A stretch of 64,000 bases of DNA from positions 23,655,996-23,719,995 of the forward strand of contig NC_087066.1 of the NCBI RefSeq assembly GCF_963678635.1, written 5' to 3'. Made by a program: the position numbers and the translations under genes. This stretch comes from Symsagittifera roscoffensis (lineage: Eukaryota > Xenacoelomorpha > Acoela > Convolutidae). How positions within the stretch are numbered: the stretch's first letter is position 1; each line of letters begins with the position of its first letter. This document shows positions 7,573-17,600 of this stretch, piece after piece. The notes under the pieces were generated by a model. The model made no database searches, was not told the origin of the DNA, and worked only from the letters and a program-made list of their open reading frames with translations.

Positions 7573-8498
7573 CAGAGGAACTTAGATCCCTTTCAAAATC
7601 TGAAAAGGTAAGTATGAACAGATTGTATTCTAGGGGTAGAGCTGCGTACGGTTCTGTGCGAAACTTGAGTAAAGCAAGCGGATTTCAAAAAAAAGTAGAG
7701 AGTTTTCACAAACCAAGACATCGTATACAAAATTTGGTCCCCTAATCAGACGTTTTCGAAGGCTTCAAGCATTTCAAAATTTATAAATGAAATTTGGTGT
7801 ATGGATTTGGCATTTGTGGACAAACTAGCGAGTCAAAACAAGGGAGTCAAATATTTATTGGTTGCTGTTGATGTTTTTTCGCGACTTGTCAGAGTTCAAA
7901 CAAGGAAAACTAAATATGCCAAAGACACTTTGCAAGCTTTCAAAAAAAAAAAACAATTTCTCGAAAAAACACTCCTGAAAAGCTTTGAGTTGATAAAGGA
8001 ACGGAATATGGAGGAACTTTCAAAAATTTTTGCTAGGAAAAAAGCATTGAGGTTTACTCGACCATGAGTGAAACAAAAGCTGCACTTGCAGAGAGAGAAA
8101 TTCAATCATTATAACACATTATTTACCGCTACATAGTAGATCATGGTGAAAATTTCATTAACAAGTTGCCGAAATTTGTGTCTACAATGAATTGTCGCAT
8201 CAATAGATCTATTGGGAAATCACCTAGAGATGTCAAGAATACTGATTTCCTCTCAATTTTGTACAATAAACCTCCAACAAGGTATAAGAAACTAAAATTC
8301 AAAGTTGGAGACAGAGTGAGATTTTCAAAGAATGATATTCCGTTCCGAAAAGGATAAAAACCACAATTTTCAGATGAAATTTTTGAAATTTCGGCAGTCT
8401 CTACAAAAAAGCCTCCTACAAACATCATCAAAGATCTCGATAAAGAGGAAATTCTTGGAAAATTTTATGAAAAAGAGCTTAAAAAATGTTCTGATTAA
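7557..8498 (+). pseudogene. Retrovirus-type (DDE) integrase, heavily broken
   Basis: Polinton-type integrase. The N-terminal part (NRLYSRGRAAYGSVRNLSKA) starts at ATG 7557. Two frame changes between ~7690 and ~7800 lead to the core WCMDLAFVDKLASQNKGVKY and VAVDVFSRLVRV (first Asp codon 7804). The frame shifts again before DKGTEYGGTF (second Asp 7992) and SETKAALAER (Glu 8091); a TAG lies between them and a TAA after. The tail keeps the chromo/SH3-like block FKVGDRVRFSKND, a TAA at 8355, and EILGKFYEKELKK, ending at 8498. With four or more lesions it cannot encode an active enzyme. Confidence 0.8.
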
Positions 8499-8541
8499 AG
8501 GTAAATCATTTTTTAAACTAAATTTTTACCGATCAGTTGTC

Positions 8542-9369
8542 ATGGATTCTTTCACTATTGAGTTGGTTTCCAACGCTTCTTTTAATTGTTATCCGAATAA
8601 TAGTCATAGTTCTTTTACAAATTTTCTACCTGAACAAATACATTGGAAAGGAGAATGGGAGGTTGCTATTTCAGAAATATCATACCCTTCTTTGCATCAA
8701 AATGTTACAGAGGGAAAGTTTACATTCGTAGATGGTAGAGAAAGTTCTGAGGAGAAAAGAAAGATTGTACCGATGATCATTGAACCAAGATTGTATCCAA
8801 GTATTATTGATATAGTTGTAGCCATGAACAACAAAATTCGAGAACGTCTAGGAGCTCAAGTTTTTGGATATAACGGAATCTATGTATCAGTAGATAAAAT
8901 TACACAAAAAGTTGCTGTTCATTTACCTGAGAGTCAATCAGTGTTTATAATTCAGAGTGCTGATTTGAGCCACATTTTTGGTTGTGATTTAGAACAAAAT
9001 CAAACAGGGGTTATAATGAAAGGAAAAGGTCCACATTATCCTCAGTATTCTTACGACATTATAAGAATACATTCCCTAATGATATACAGTGATATTATAG
9101 AACACAACATAGTTGGTGATACAAAAACTCCCTTATTGCGTTGTATTCCATTTATCTCCAAAGTGAAGAGTGGAGATATCATTTCTACAGGACAGTACAT
9201 GAATTATCAATCCTTTATAAATTTACAGTTTAAAAAGCTGTTGAAAAATTCTTTCCATAGTATCAAGATAGAACTAAGAGATAGTACAGGCGAAAAAATT
9301 CCTTTTGTGTCCGTAGGAATCACTCGAGTTGTTCTCTTGTTCCGCAAGATTTCTAATAATCATTTTTGA
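8542..9369 (+). CDS. Minor capsid (penton-like) protein
   Basis: 275 residues, unbroken. The start is set at ATG 8542 rather than the open frame from 8332, because the upstream part overlaps the integrase tail and the family opens with an extended strand: MDSFTIELVSNASFNCYP, then NSHSSFTNFLPEQIHWKGEW and EVAISEISYP. Such proteins sit immediately before the core-like and capsid genes in related metazoan elements and are candidates for the single jelly-roll vertex protein. The assignment is from gene order and this opening motif; no structure was checked. The next gene starts 17 nt downstream. Confidence 0.65.
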   Translation: MDSFTIELVSNASFNCYPNNSHSSFTNFLPEQIHWKGEWEVAISEISYPSLHQNVTEGKFTFVDGRESSEEKRKIVPMIIEPRLYPSIIDIVVAMNNKIRERLGAQVFGYNGIYVSVDKITQKVAVHLPESQSVFIIQSADLSHIFGCDLEQNQTGVIMKGKGPHYPQYSYDIIRIHSLMIYSDIIEHNIVGDTKTPLLRCIPFISKVKSGDIISTGQYMNYQSFINLQFKKLLKNSFHSIKIELRDSTGEKIPFVSVGITRVVLLFRKISNNHF

Positions 9370-9386
9370 TTTAAACATCATACGAA

Positions 9387-9761
9387 ATGGTTGCTCAAAA
9401 TTCAGCTGATTTCTCTATTTTTCGAGGATATGCAAGACAGCGTGGAAGAGGTTTTGGAGCTCTTGCACAAACTCTTGGGAGAACTGCAATCCCCTTTATT
9501 AAAAAATATATAGTCCCAGCTGCGAAAAGAATTGGGGCAGATTTGTTTGAAATCGCTGCTCCAGAGATTGGAGAAGTTGTTAGTGGACGTAAAAAACTCA
9601 AAACATTTGCAAAAGATGTGGGAACAAAAACAGTTCGGAAACAATTGGGAGGTGGAAATAGGAAATTTAAGCGTAGAACAGCTAGAACCAGATCCATTTC
9701 TCGAAAAAGTAGATCGAAAAACAGTCGCTCTCGCAGAAACTTTTTTGACCATATAAAATGA
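9387..9761 (+). CDS. Basic core/minor virion protein (adenovirus pX/pVI-like)
   Basis: 124 residues, unbroken. The order is a Gly/Arg-rich start (RGYARQRGRGFGALAQTLG), an amphipathic helix (AIPFIKKYIVPAAKRIGADL), a linker (GGGNRKFKRR) and a strongly basic Ser/Arg tail (SISRKSRSKNSRSRR). The GFG-L-x-x-L-x-x-x-A-x-P-x-x-KK pattern is typical of the small basic protein encoded just before the capsid gene in these elements. It would condense DNA or bind the capsid interior. Its TGA overlaps the ATG of the capsid gene (ATGA). Confidence 0.65.
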   Translation: MVAQNSADFSIFRGYARQRGRGFGALAQTLGRTAIPFIKKYIVPAAKRIGADLFEIAAPEIGEVVSGRKKLKTFAKDVGTKTVRKQLGGGNRKFKRRTARTRSISRKSRSKNSRSRRNFFDHIK

Positions 9762-11077
9762 GTGTAAACCAACGCCATTTTCGGTACGGGGCTTTTACAA
9801 ATTCTTCATTGGAGATTTTTGATAAAGTCCCAGTTTTGGAAACAATTATGTCATCTTACACACAAGAAGTATTCCCCAGTACTTCTCTGGATGAAAGCAG
9901 TATTGAGTTTGAATTTGAAACGGATCGTAACCTCTACTTGGATATGCGTGATACCCATCTTAGCCTAAAGCTTCAACTATTCAAAGGAAGATTGTTTGAT
10001 GCTTTCAAAAAAGAAAAAGCAGAACATAAAGCAAAATCGGAGGAAGATTCAGTTGAGGAACCACAAACTTACTTAACTTATGTAAACAATCTACTACATT
10101 CTCTATTCTCCAACTGTGAAGTTTATTTCAACAATACAATGCTTTACAATGCCAATGGATTATATCCTCATAAGGCACAGATATCGAACGAATTCAACTC
10201 GTCAGCAGTGAGTAATAAAGGAATTCTTGCTTGTCATGGATACAGTTTCGAAGAAAATCCTGATGCATTTGATATGTATCCATTCACTGATAGAGCAAAT
10301 TCCTTGGGAACAGGGATAATTTTTCCACTCTATGGGAGGCTCGCCATTGATTTGTTTACTTGCGAAAAACTGTTGCTACCAAATATCAAAGTTCGAATTA
10401 AACTTATTCGAGCTAGACCTAATTTTTACATGTTATCTGATAATCCAAATGTCAGTCTGAAAATTGTTGATTGTTCGTTGTTTACTAGAAGAATTTTAGT
10501 TGCTGAACCTAATCATCAATACTTGCAATGGAATCTGGAATGAGAACCTGCTCAATACAATTACATGGAAACTATAGCAAGAACCTTTATCATTCCATCT
10601 CGTCAAAACCAATTCATACAAGAAAAAATATTCAATAACGCTCCGATAAGAAGAGTAGCTGTTGCAATGAAAACAAATTCAGCTGTTGCAGGTTCTTTTC
10701 ATGAAAACCCTTTCAGCTATCAGCAATTTCAATTAAGAGAACTTAGAATTATTCGGGGTGGAAGAGCAATTGTTTCATTAGATACAACTTCTCCTTGTCG
10801 ACCTTATGTTACAACAACGAAAGCAATGCAGTTTAACGAAGATTTCCCAGCTCTTCCTATGGAAGATTTTCAAAATCACTATATTCTAGTTTTTGACTTG
10901 AATTCACTACAGGATGCTGCTGAACAGTTGCATTATCCAGAACGTAATGGAGAAAGCTTGAGATTAGAAATGTTTTTTCAGTTTCCCTTGGAGCAAGTAA
11001 CGGAAGTGATAGTCTTGGGAGAAAGACTATCAAATGTTCAAATTGACAAATTCGGAACAGTCGCTAAAAATTATTAG
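9758..11077 (+). pseudogene. Major capsid protein (F54H12.2-like family), one in-frame stop
   Basis: ATG 9758 starts MSVNQRHFRYGAFTNSSLEI. Family landmarks follow in order: LDMRDTHLSLKLQLF, YVNNLLHSLFSNCEVYFN, GRLAIDLFTCEKLLLPNIKV with RIKLIRA, and DCSLFTRRILVAEP. TGA at 10541-10543 interrupts after 261 codons. The same frame resumes at once and runs to TAG at 11075-11077 with ARTFIIPSRQNQF, NPFSYQQFQLRELRI and ERNGESLRLEMFFQF. Total length ~439 codons fits the family, so only one nonsense change separates this from a full-length gene. Proteins of this family are annotated 'uncharacterized F54H12.2-like' in many animals; the capsid role follows from the neighbours. Confidence 0.75.
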
Positions 11078-11814
11078 TTTTTTTGAGTTTTCAGGTTCCT
11101 ATAAAAATATTGTAGCTTTTTTGGGACTTTTCATTGTGATTGTCTCTGTACTATATATATATTTTTTCAGACCTAAATCTCCAGAAAAAGCAGCTAATGA
11201 ATGCTGTTTAATTGAAAACCCAAGACATTTCTTCAACCTAGATGTAAATCAGTGTTCAACAAATTTTGTCCAGTTCACAAGTGTTGTGTATGGGACTTTG
11301 TTGATACAGTACCTAAATGCGAGTAAGTCAATAACTTTAGGATTTTCATCCTAAATTACAAAATCAAACTTTCTATTTCTTTGTTTTAGATGTAAATCAG
11401 CTAACATTTGCGAAAATGGATAAATTTTCACTTCTGCAAATTATTGAAAGAATTCCTGAACTCAGGTTCAAGTACATGGGATCTAACCCCTCTGATAAAG
11501 TACCTCAACTAACAAAATACTCTTTTGCAATTGTTAACTCAGCTCCAAGCAATGATAGAGGGGAGCACTGGATCATGATGGCTCGATTGGAAAAAATTTA
11601 CTATTTTGCTGATTCTTTGGGTCGGAAAAGAACAGCTTATTCCTTTCTAACAAAAAAGTATCGGCGAATGGTTCCTCAAAAGCTACAAAAAACTGATAAT
11701 TTGTGTGAATTTTACGCAATTTATTCAGCATTTCTTCTTTTTAAATTCTACCAAACAATTTTAGATAATATTCATGATGTGCATGTTTTGAATTTTATAA
11801 GTAATTTGATGTAA
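11034..11814 (+). CDS. Membrane segment plus adenain-type cysteine protease
   Basis: Two frames. The first (11034-11354) holds a hydrophobic span (VAFLGLFIVIVSVLYIYFF) and a Cys-containing tail. The second (ATG 11416-11814, 132 residues) is an adenovirus-protease-like enzyme: SFAIVNSAPSNDRGEHWIMM with catalytic His at GEHW, Asp in FADSLGR and Cys in DNLCEFYAIYSAF. Such proteases cleave capsid precursors. A consensus donor GTAAGT at 11323 and acceptor TTTGTTTTAG ending at 11389 would remove 67 nt and join the two frames in phase. Without splicing the protease can start at ATG 11416. The first frame overlaps the capsid gene end by 44 nt; a second acceptor-like TTTTCAG ends at 11094. Confidence 0.7.
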
Positions 11815-12060
11815 ATTTGTAGTTTTTTCATTTGTAAGTTTAAATTATGGCAGTAAGTTTTCTATAAGATGCAGTGATTTATATATTTTCATTGTAATTT
11901 AATTTTTTTCTCTGAAACAATTCTATTTTTTTCGATGTCTCTGTAGGTTCAGAATAGATTCAGATAGGTAGAAAGTAAAAGTATCTAATAAATTTTTATT
12001 AGATCAAATTATATCTTATCGTGTTTTGAATTTTATCATGTAAAAATTCCTGTTCCCAAG
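11815..12060. terminator. Palindromic bidirectional poly(A)-signal region
   Basis: At 11984-12003 TCTAATAAA-TT-TTTATTAGA forms a perfect 9-bp-arm inverted repeat that places AATAAA on both strands. It lies ~170 nt after the protease stop and would serve transcripts from both sides. Confidence 0.45.
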
Positions 12061-12770
12061 GAATTTTTACAGGTAATTAACAATTAATTGTTCCCAATTA
12101 GATAACGCGCGCCAAAAATTTTGCGAAAAAAAAATAAACAAAAACCAAAAAATTTTCGTTTTTCTTTCTCTTACCATCACACTGAAACCTTACCATCGGT
12201 ATTCCCTATCTTAATACATTGTAGACTCTATACCCAATCTTAATACATAGCTTGAAGACCGGATGCTCTATTCCCTATCTTAATACATGTGGGTCTTCAG
12301 GGTCCCCCCCACTTAACCTCCAACATCTACTATTGCTACGCGTCGCAAAAATTTAAGCGTCCCTCGATTTGTTTACTGATTAGAACTATAACTTTTTCAC
12401 CAAAGTTATCGTAATAACGAAATTCTCAAGTTAAGAAAATGGTCTGTCTGATCCGCGGGTAAAAAAAACATGCTCTTTTTTGATTGAGCAAAAATTCAAT
12501 AGTTTTTTTCGAGTAAATACTGCTTATTGATTAATTGCAGAGCTATAATTTTATGACAATAGAGAGTTTTTTAGAGTTAGATTTTTAGGTTCATCGCTAA
12601 TCTTTAATACCTTTTTTCTACTTTCCCTCCACGTTTTGAAAGAAAACTTTCACAGTTTTCACAATGCAGTAAACTATGACGCGCTGAATAAACTAAACTG
12701 AAAAGATTTAATTTTCAAACCCTACGTCAGAAAATCAGGCACTTAGGCTAAGTATAATCTCTACTATCAA
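12061..12770. other. Possible right flank of the virus-like element
   Basis: No gene seen. At 12,198-12,290 a short unit (CTATCTTAATACAT, ~19 bp with flank) recurs three times with variable spacers. No terminal inverted repeat partner for the left end was recognised by eye. Confidence 0.35.
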
Positions 12771-12915
12771 AGGGACCGGCACCGAAGGCGCCCTTTGAAC
12801 AATTTTTGGAAAGAAAAAAGAAGAATGCTAGACCCTTTGGTCTGCGTTGGGGTCAAACTTTTGAGCAAAGGGAGTCCCCCCCCCCCCCCCCCCACCTAAA
12901 TCCACTACTGCTTTA
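12771..12915 (-). repeat. Fragment of GCGGATCTAGG short-element family
   Basis: Reverse-oriented piece with CCCTTTGG, GGGGTCAAAC, a poly-C run at about 12,877-12,893 and ACCTAAATCCACTACTG, the end of the dispersed family better preserved at 44,515-44,940. Confidence 0.5.
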
Positions 12916-13520
12916 TGCCGTTATTGGTATCCGTCATCCCAACAGTAAGCTTATGGCTCAGTGGCCAAAGTTATTTTTTCAAATGTCAAAGAACTTGTTT
13001 GACGAAGAAGTTTGACGAAGAAGTTTTATAAACCACAATTATTAATCACTCATTTTGTTTTAATATTTTATACAATTATTAACAAAAGAATGATAGATAT
13101 TATAGTGTTTTACAGCAAAAAATGAAATTTAGTCTGTTGTCTTGTCGGATTGTTGTCCGCAATCCATTTATGATCTGTACAGAAATCAATTTGATAAAAC
13201 TGGACCAATAGGTACTTTTTGAAATCAAAATTCAAACAGCCGAATCGGTAATTTTATTGCGAACACATTTTACCACTTTTCCCGCCCTCGCAAATTATAG
13301 CCTATCTCCCATTATCAAAAAATCACTTAGTGGTGTTGCAGTAATTCTCAGGCTGTTGTAACGCATTTTTGCCCCTTTACCATTGCCTCAGTATTATAGC
13401 AGCTCCGCTCAGTGTTTTTTATTCAGAAAAAAATTAGAAATAAGCTATAAACTGCGAGGAGATTAAAATGTGTTTCAAATCAAATGTTTTTTCGATAGTT
13501 TAACTTTTGATTTCAAAAAT
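12916..13520. other. Intergenic, no gene seen
   Basis: AT-rich sequence without supported features. Confidence 0.4.
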
Positions 13521-15086
13521 TAACAAGACTGCTCGTATCAGGGCGAAGCCCTGAAAGTTTCGACTGCCTTTAAAGGCCTATGGAGCATTAATAAGATGAA
13601 ACATTTCGAAGTAATAAAAAATAATAATAAAAATTTTTTGAAAAAATTTGAGATTTTATGTAAAAACATCCCCCCACACGTCATATTAAGTACAAAGTGA
13701 TAGATTTTGCGACTATTAACAGATCAATTATGGCATATAAGCTTCCTTGAACCAATTTGGAACGATTTCTAAGATGGATTAAATCTTGCTTACGCGTTAA
13801 TAGCGCGAAATTTATCGCGCGTTAATTGTCCCAAATTGGCCAAAATGGCAATCTTTAAACCCCCATAACTTTACGAAAAATGATCAGAGGTAAAATATCT
13901 TTTCAAATTCAAGCTCAGGACAACAATAGTTTTTGAATGATATAAACAAAATTGCGTCAAAAACGGCTAATTAAAAAGTCGAAATTTGTCTAAAGAAAAA
14001 AAAACCCACCCCGAGCACAAATATTCCGTTACTTTCGTACCGAAAGTCGGAACAACAAGACTGCTCGTATCAGGGCGAAGCCCTGAATGTTCTGACTGCC
14101 CTTTAAGGTTTATGGAGCAATAGTAACATTAAAAAAATTAAGACTGCTCGTATCAGGGCGAAGCCCTAAATGTTCCGACTGCCTTTTAAGGTCTATGGAG
14201 TATTAATAAATTGAAAAATTTCAATGTAATAGAAAAAATTTAAAAAAAATGAGATTTTATGTAAAAACATCCCCCCACACGTCATATTAAGTACAAAGTG
14301 ATAAGTTTTGCGCCTATTAACAAATCAATTATGGCATAAAAGCATCATTGAACCAATTTGGAACGATTTCTAAGACGGATTAAATCTCCGCTTACGCGTT
14401 AATAGCGCGAAATTTATCGCGCGTCAATTGTCCCAAATTGGCCTAAATGGCAGTCTTTAAACTCCCGTAACTTTATGAAAAATGATCACAGGTAAAATAC
14501 CTTTTCAAATTCAAGCTCAGGACAACAATAGCTTTCGAATGATAAAAAAAATTCCGTCAAAATGGCTTGTCGAAATTTGTCTGAAGAAAAAAAAACCCAC
14601 CCCGATCACAAAAATTCCGTTACTTTCGTATCGAAAGTCGGAACAATAAATGTAATACAATAAAATGAAAAAAAAAAGAGTTTCTAAAATTTGAGTTTTT
14701 TTATGAAACCATTCCCCCACACGCCATATAAAACACAAAAGAATAGATTTCGCTATTGTAACAAATCAAATATGGCAAATAAGTTTCTTTCAACTAATTT
14801 GGAGCGATTTCTAAGACGGACTAAATCTCCGCTTACGCTATAATAGCGCGAAATATATCGCGCGTTAATTGTCCCAAATTGGCAATTTTTAAACCCCCAT
14901 AACTTTACCCAAAAATGATCACAGGTGAAATATCTTTTCAAATTTAAGCTCAAGACAACAATACCTTTTGAATGATAAAAAAATCCGTCGAAAATGGCTA
15001 GTTAAAAAGTCAAAATTTGTCTGAAGAAAAAAAACCCACCCCGAGCACAAATATTCCGTTACTTTCGTATCGAAAGTCGGAACAAT
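13521..15086 (+). repeat. Tandem array of a ~510-bp dispersed repeat (family A)
   Basis: Three long units (about 13,526-14,055; 14,141-14,650; 14,651-15,086, the last lacking its start) and one 85-bp stub (14,056-14,140). A complete unit opens with GACTGCTCGTATCAGGGCGA, which contains a hairpin CAGGGC-GAA-GCCCTG (13,539-13,553; 14,071-14,085). In the middle are CCCCCACACGTCATATTAAG and an inverted GCGCGAAATTTATCGCGCG. It closes with CACCCCGAGCACAAATATTC and AAAGTCGGAACAA. GTTCCGACT near the start and AGTCGGAAC at the end are inverted copies. Pieces recur elsewhere in the window. Confidence 0.75.
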
Positions 15087-15473
15087 TATGATCTAGCTTT
15101 TTCTGGAGAACTGTCAACTCGGTTAAAAAAGATTTGAAGGTGTTGAAGGAGTATTGGATTACTCAAGGGAGCCGAGCAAAACAACAATTGCTTTTCTATC
15201 AGTTTTTTTAATCAACTTTCGGGTAAAAAAAAATTGCTCATTAAAACAAAATTGTTTTACGATTCACTAAAACGTATTACATTTTTTTGTTCGTAGAAGA
15301 TTTGTTTCTTTTTTTAAAGAGTTTTTATTCTAAAAAACGCACATAAAATCTGTCGTTTTTTTGATCGGCTTGCGTCAGTTATTCAATAGTCCTCCAATAG
15401 CCTGTTGGCTTTCTTCCCGATTCTAGAAAAATTTAGGGTACTCATTTAAGGCTGATTTTGAGACTCATTTTAG
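15087..15473. other. Intronic or intergenic
   Basis: No gene seen. It ends in an acceptor-like CTCATTTTAG preceding the glycosyltransferase-like exon. Confidence 0.4.
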
Positions 15474-15739
15474 GAAATGCAGACAGCAGTCTTACAATTC
15501 TACCTGGACACGCCTTCCTTCCAGCTGACTATCGCGAAGTGCACGATCTACTTTGGCCCTCCAGTCCGACCAATGGCGCTTCCTGGGAGCAGCTTCTGAA
15601 GTGCAGTTACATGGTGCATTTCTATTCGAACGGATACGGACATTTGAAAGTATCGGGTGATCCAAGACACGATATTTATTCCTACTTAGGACCAAAGTTC
15701 TGCCCAGTTTCATTTAATTATCTACACGAGTTCAATTAA
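15474..15739 (+). CDS. Terminal exon, A4GALT/A4GNT-like glycosyltransferase
   Basis: A phase-1 terminal exon after the acceptor ATTTTAG. It encodes ~88 residues: LTILPGHAFLPADYREVHDL, a variable loop, SYMVHFYSNGYGHLKV and YLGPKFCPVSF before TAA. This matches the C-terminal end of alpha-1,4-glycosyltransferase-type Golgi enzymes: a 'lP-x-x-x-F-x-P' segment, then 'vH-(L/F)' and a final 'CP'. AATAAA at 15,797-15,802 supplies a poly(A) signal. Base use is clearly more GC-rich than the surroundings. No upstream exon was identified, so the donor exon lies either left of the window or in a form I could not see. Confidence 0.55.
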
Positions 15740-16980
15740 TTATGGCTATTCAATCAGACGTTTCCGATCACAATTGATTATATTGTCATTTCGCTCAATA
15801 AAATTGTCAAATTAGTAATATTGGGCCGTATAAAAGAAAACAACCAAGCTTCGCCAGAAATCCATTGAAAAAGATGATACTCTGTTAACATTTCATATTC
15901 AAAGCTTATGATTTCAAAAAAATTGTGCGACTAGCATTTTTTCAAAAAAAATAATTACAGGTAAAATAATTAGAGGAATGTCAAAATCGAAACAATAGTA
16001 TTTGATACAGGAGACTGAAAAACCCATGAAAAGATGACACAATGATTTTAGTAAAACAATGATAGTCATACAACTTCATTTGATTGAAATTGCATGACAA
16101 AGCATTTTGTACTTGAATGCAAAAGTATACGTTAAAATTTCAGGGATTCTGTAAAGTTATTGCCACGCAACAAATATATATTTCCAATCGAAAAAGATCT
16201 GGACTATTGTTGCAGGACAAAACGTAAAATATAAATCGAAATTCATTTTCATTTATGGAAAAATGCTAGTCAAACAGCTTTATAACATAGAGTTAAAAGC
16301 TAGTTATACAAATTTTGGTTTAGATTAATGCTAGTTATAGCGTTTCAAATTCGAAAACTTATATCATTCAGAGCAAAATCTATATTTTTTCGAATTTTAA
16401 CACATGAAAATTTATTTTATTAAATACTAAAATAGTCAGTATTAAAATCAATTTTTTGCAAAATTTGTTAATTTTTTTTTTTCATTTGAATTTAATTTAT
16501 AATTGCAAGATTTATTTTGAGAGTGATTAATTTGCCATTGTTTTTCTTTGTAATCCTTACATGTAAGGTTTGGTTTGTTTCTGGTTGTTTTTCCTTCACA
16601 TTGACTGTGTCATGAATGGACATGCAATTTGTTTGTGTTTATTGAAAGCTTTTTTTTTTAGCTAAATAAAGTTAAATTTTTTCGGATTTTACTAAACAAT
16701 CTACCCCTTATTTACAGGGGTGGATATTCTTTAGTAGATACAATAGGGGGTGGGGTTGGAGATTGTTAAGTAGATCTACTTTTTCTAATCAGTTGCTTTT
16801 TTGGCGACTAACTTTGATGACGCAATGGAAAAAAGTTTCGGTCAAATCACATTTTTCCTTGAAAGTAACCTCGGCCCAATGACTGCCCAAAGCATCTCGT
16901 TTTTGATTTTTGACATCACATTGCGGTTTGCCAAACCTACCAGATTTTTTTGAGGTTGCCATCTGCGCGCCACTATATAC
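15740..16980. other. Intergenic, AT-rich
   Basis: After the poly(A) signal no gene is seen. Around 16,020-16,290 there are scattered fragments like CTAGTCATACAACTTC and GGAAAAATGCTAGTCA, which resemble the palindromic element at 35,772-36,897. Confidence 0.4.
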
Positions 16981-17175
16981 TAAACGCAGGGGCGGATCTA
17001 GGATTTTCTCGAGGGGGAGGCGGATTTTCAAAAAAAAAAAATTTTTTAGGTCGGGCAAATTGATTTTCCGAGCTCTGCCAAAGGACGAAAAAGTCCCGGT
17101 TTTGGCCAAAATTTCTGCAAAATTTCTTGGGTCGGTAAGGGGTCAAATCCCTGAAGAAAAGAACGTCCGCCATCC
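16981..17175 (-). repeat. GCGGATCTAGG-family fragment
   Basis: Starts GGGGCGGATCTAGGATTTTC at 16,989 and contains AAATTGATTTTCCGAGCTCT and GGTCGGTAAGGGGTCAAATC, the internal blocks of the same family. The far end is eroded. Frames in it are repeat-derived. Confidence 0.6.
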
Positions 17176-17600
17176 CCTGTCTAAACGTGAGGTTAAAAGA
17201 AAACGTGTTTGTTTGGTTGTTGACTTCAAAACGTGTCTTGAAACGTCGTTTTTGACAGGTTTTTTAAAATCAATTCCTGAAACAAATCTACTCTAAGTTT
17301 CAAATAAAACTCCGCTAACACGTTAAGAGCACGAAATATATCGTACTACTTGTCCCAAATTGGTTATTTTTCAACCCAATTGGTTAATTTTGTATAACTT
17401 TCAGCTCAGGGATTTATTTTTTTTTGGAAAATTAATGCCACAACTTCAATAACTCTGGCCAAACTTAAATTTGGCAGTTATATTTGTTAAATTTCAAACC
17501 ATTGATCACCATTTTTCACACTTGTTTGCAAATATTTAGAATTTTTGGATCAATATTTCAGCAAAAACTAGGTTATTTCAAATTGTTTGCTCATGAGCTT
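17176..17600. other. Intergenic, no gene seen
   Basis: Contains a family-A-like stretch (GCACGAAATATATCGT, TTGTCCCAAATTGG) near 17,325-17,370, otherwise nothing supported. Confidence 0.35.

Noticed and set aside
9395-9778. 127- and 116-codon minus-strand frames over the core-like gene
   Set aside because: Antisense of a basic Arg/Ser/Lys-rich gene gives long open frames (Leu/Ser/Phe-rich) by composition.
1-12300. CRISPR array or prokaryotic operon reading of the closely packed genes
   Set aside because: Spaced repeats here are tandem minisatellites without unique spacers, and the gene set is a Polinton-like eukaryotic viral one with a candidate GT-AG intron.
12806-13015. Frame with poly-Pro run
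   Set aside because: Created by the poly-C tract of a dispersed repeat.
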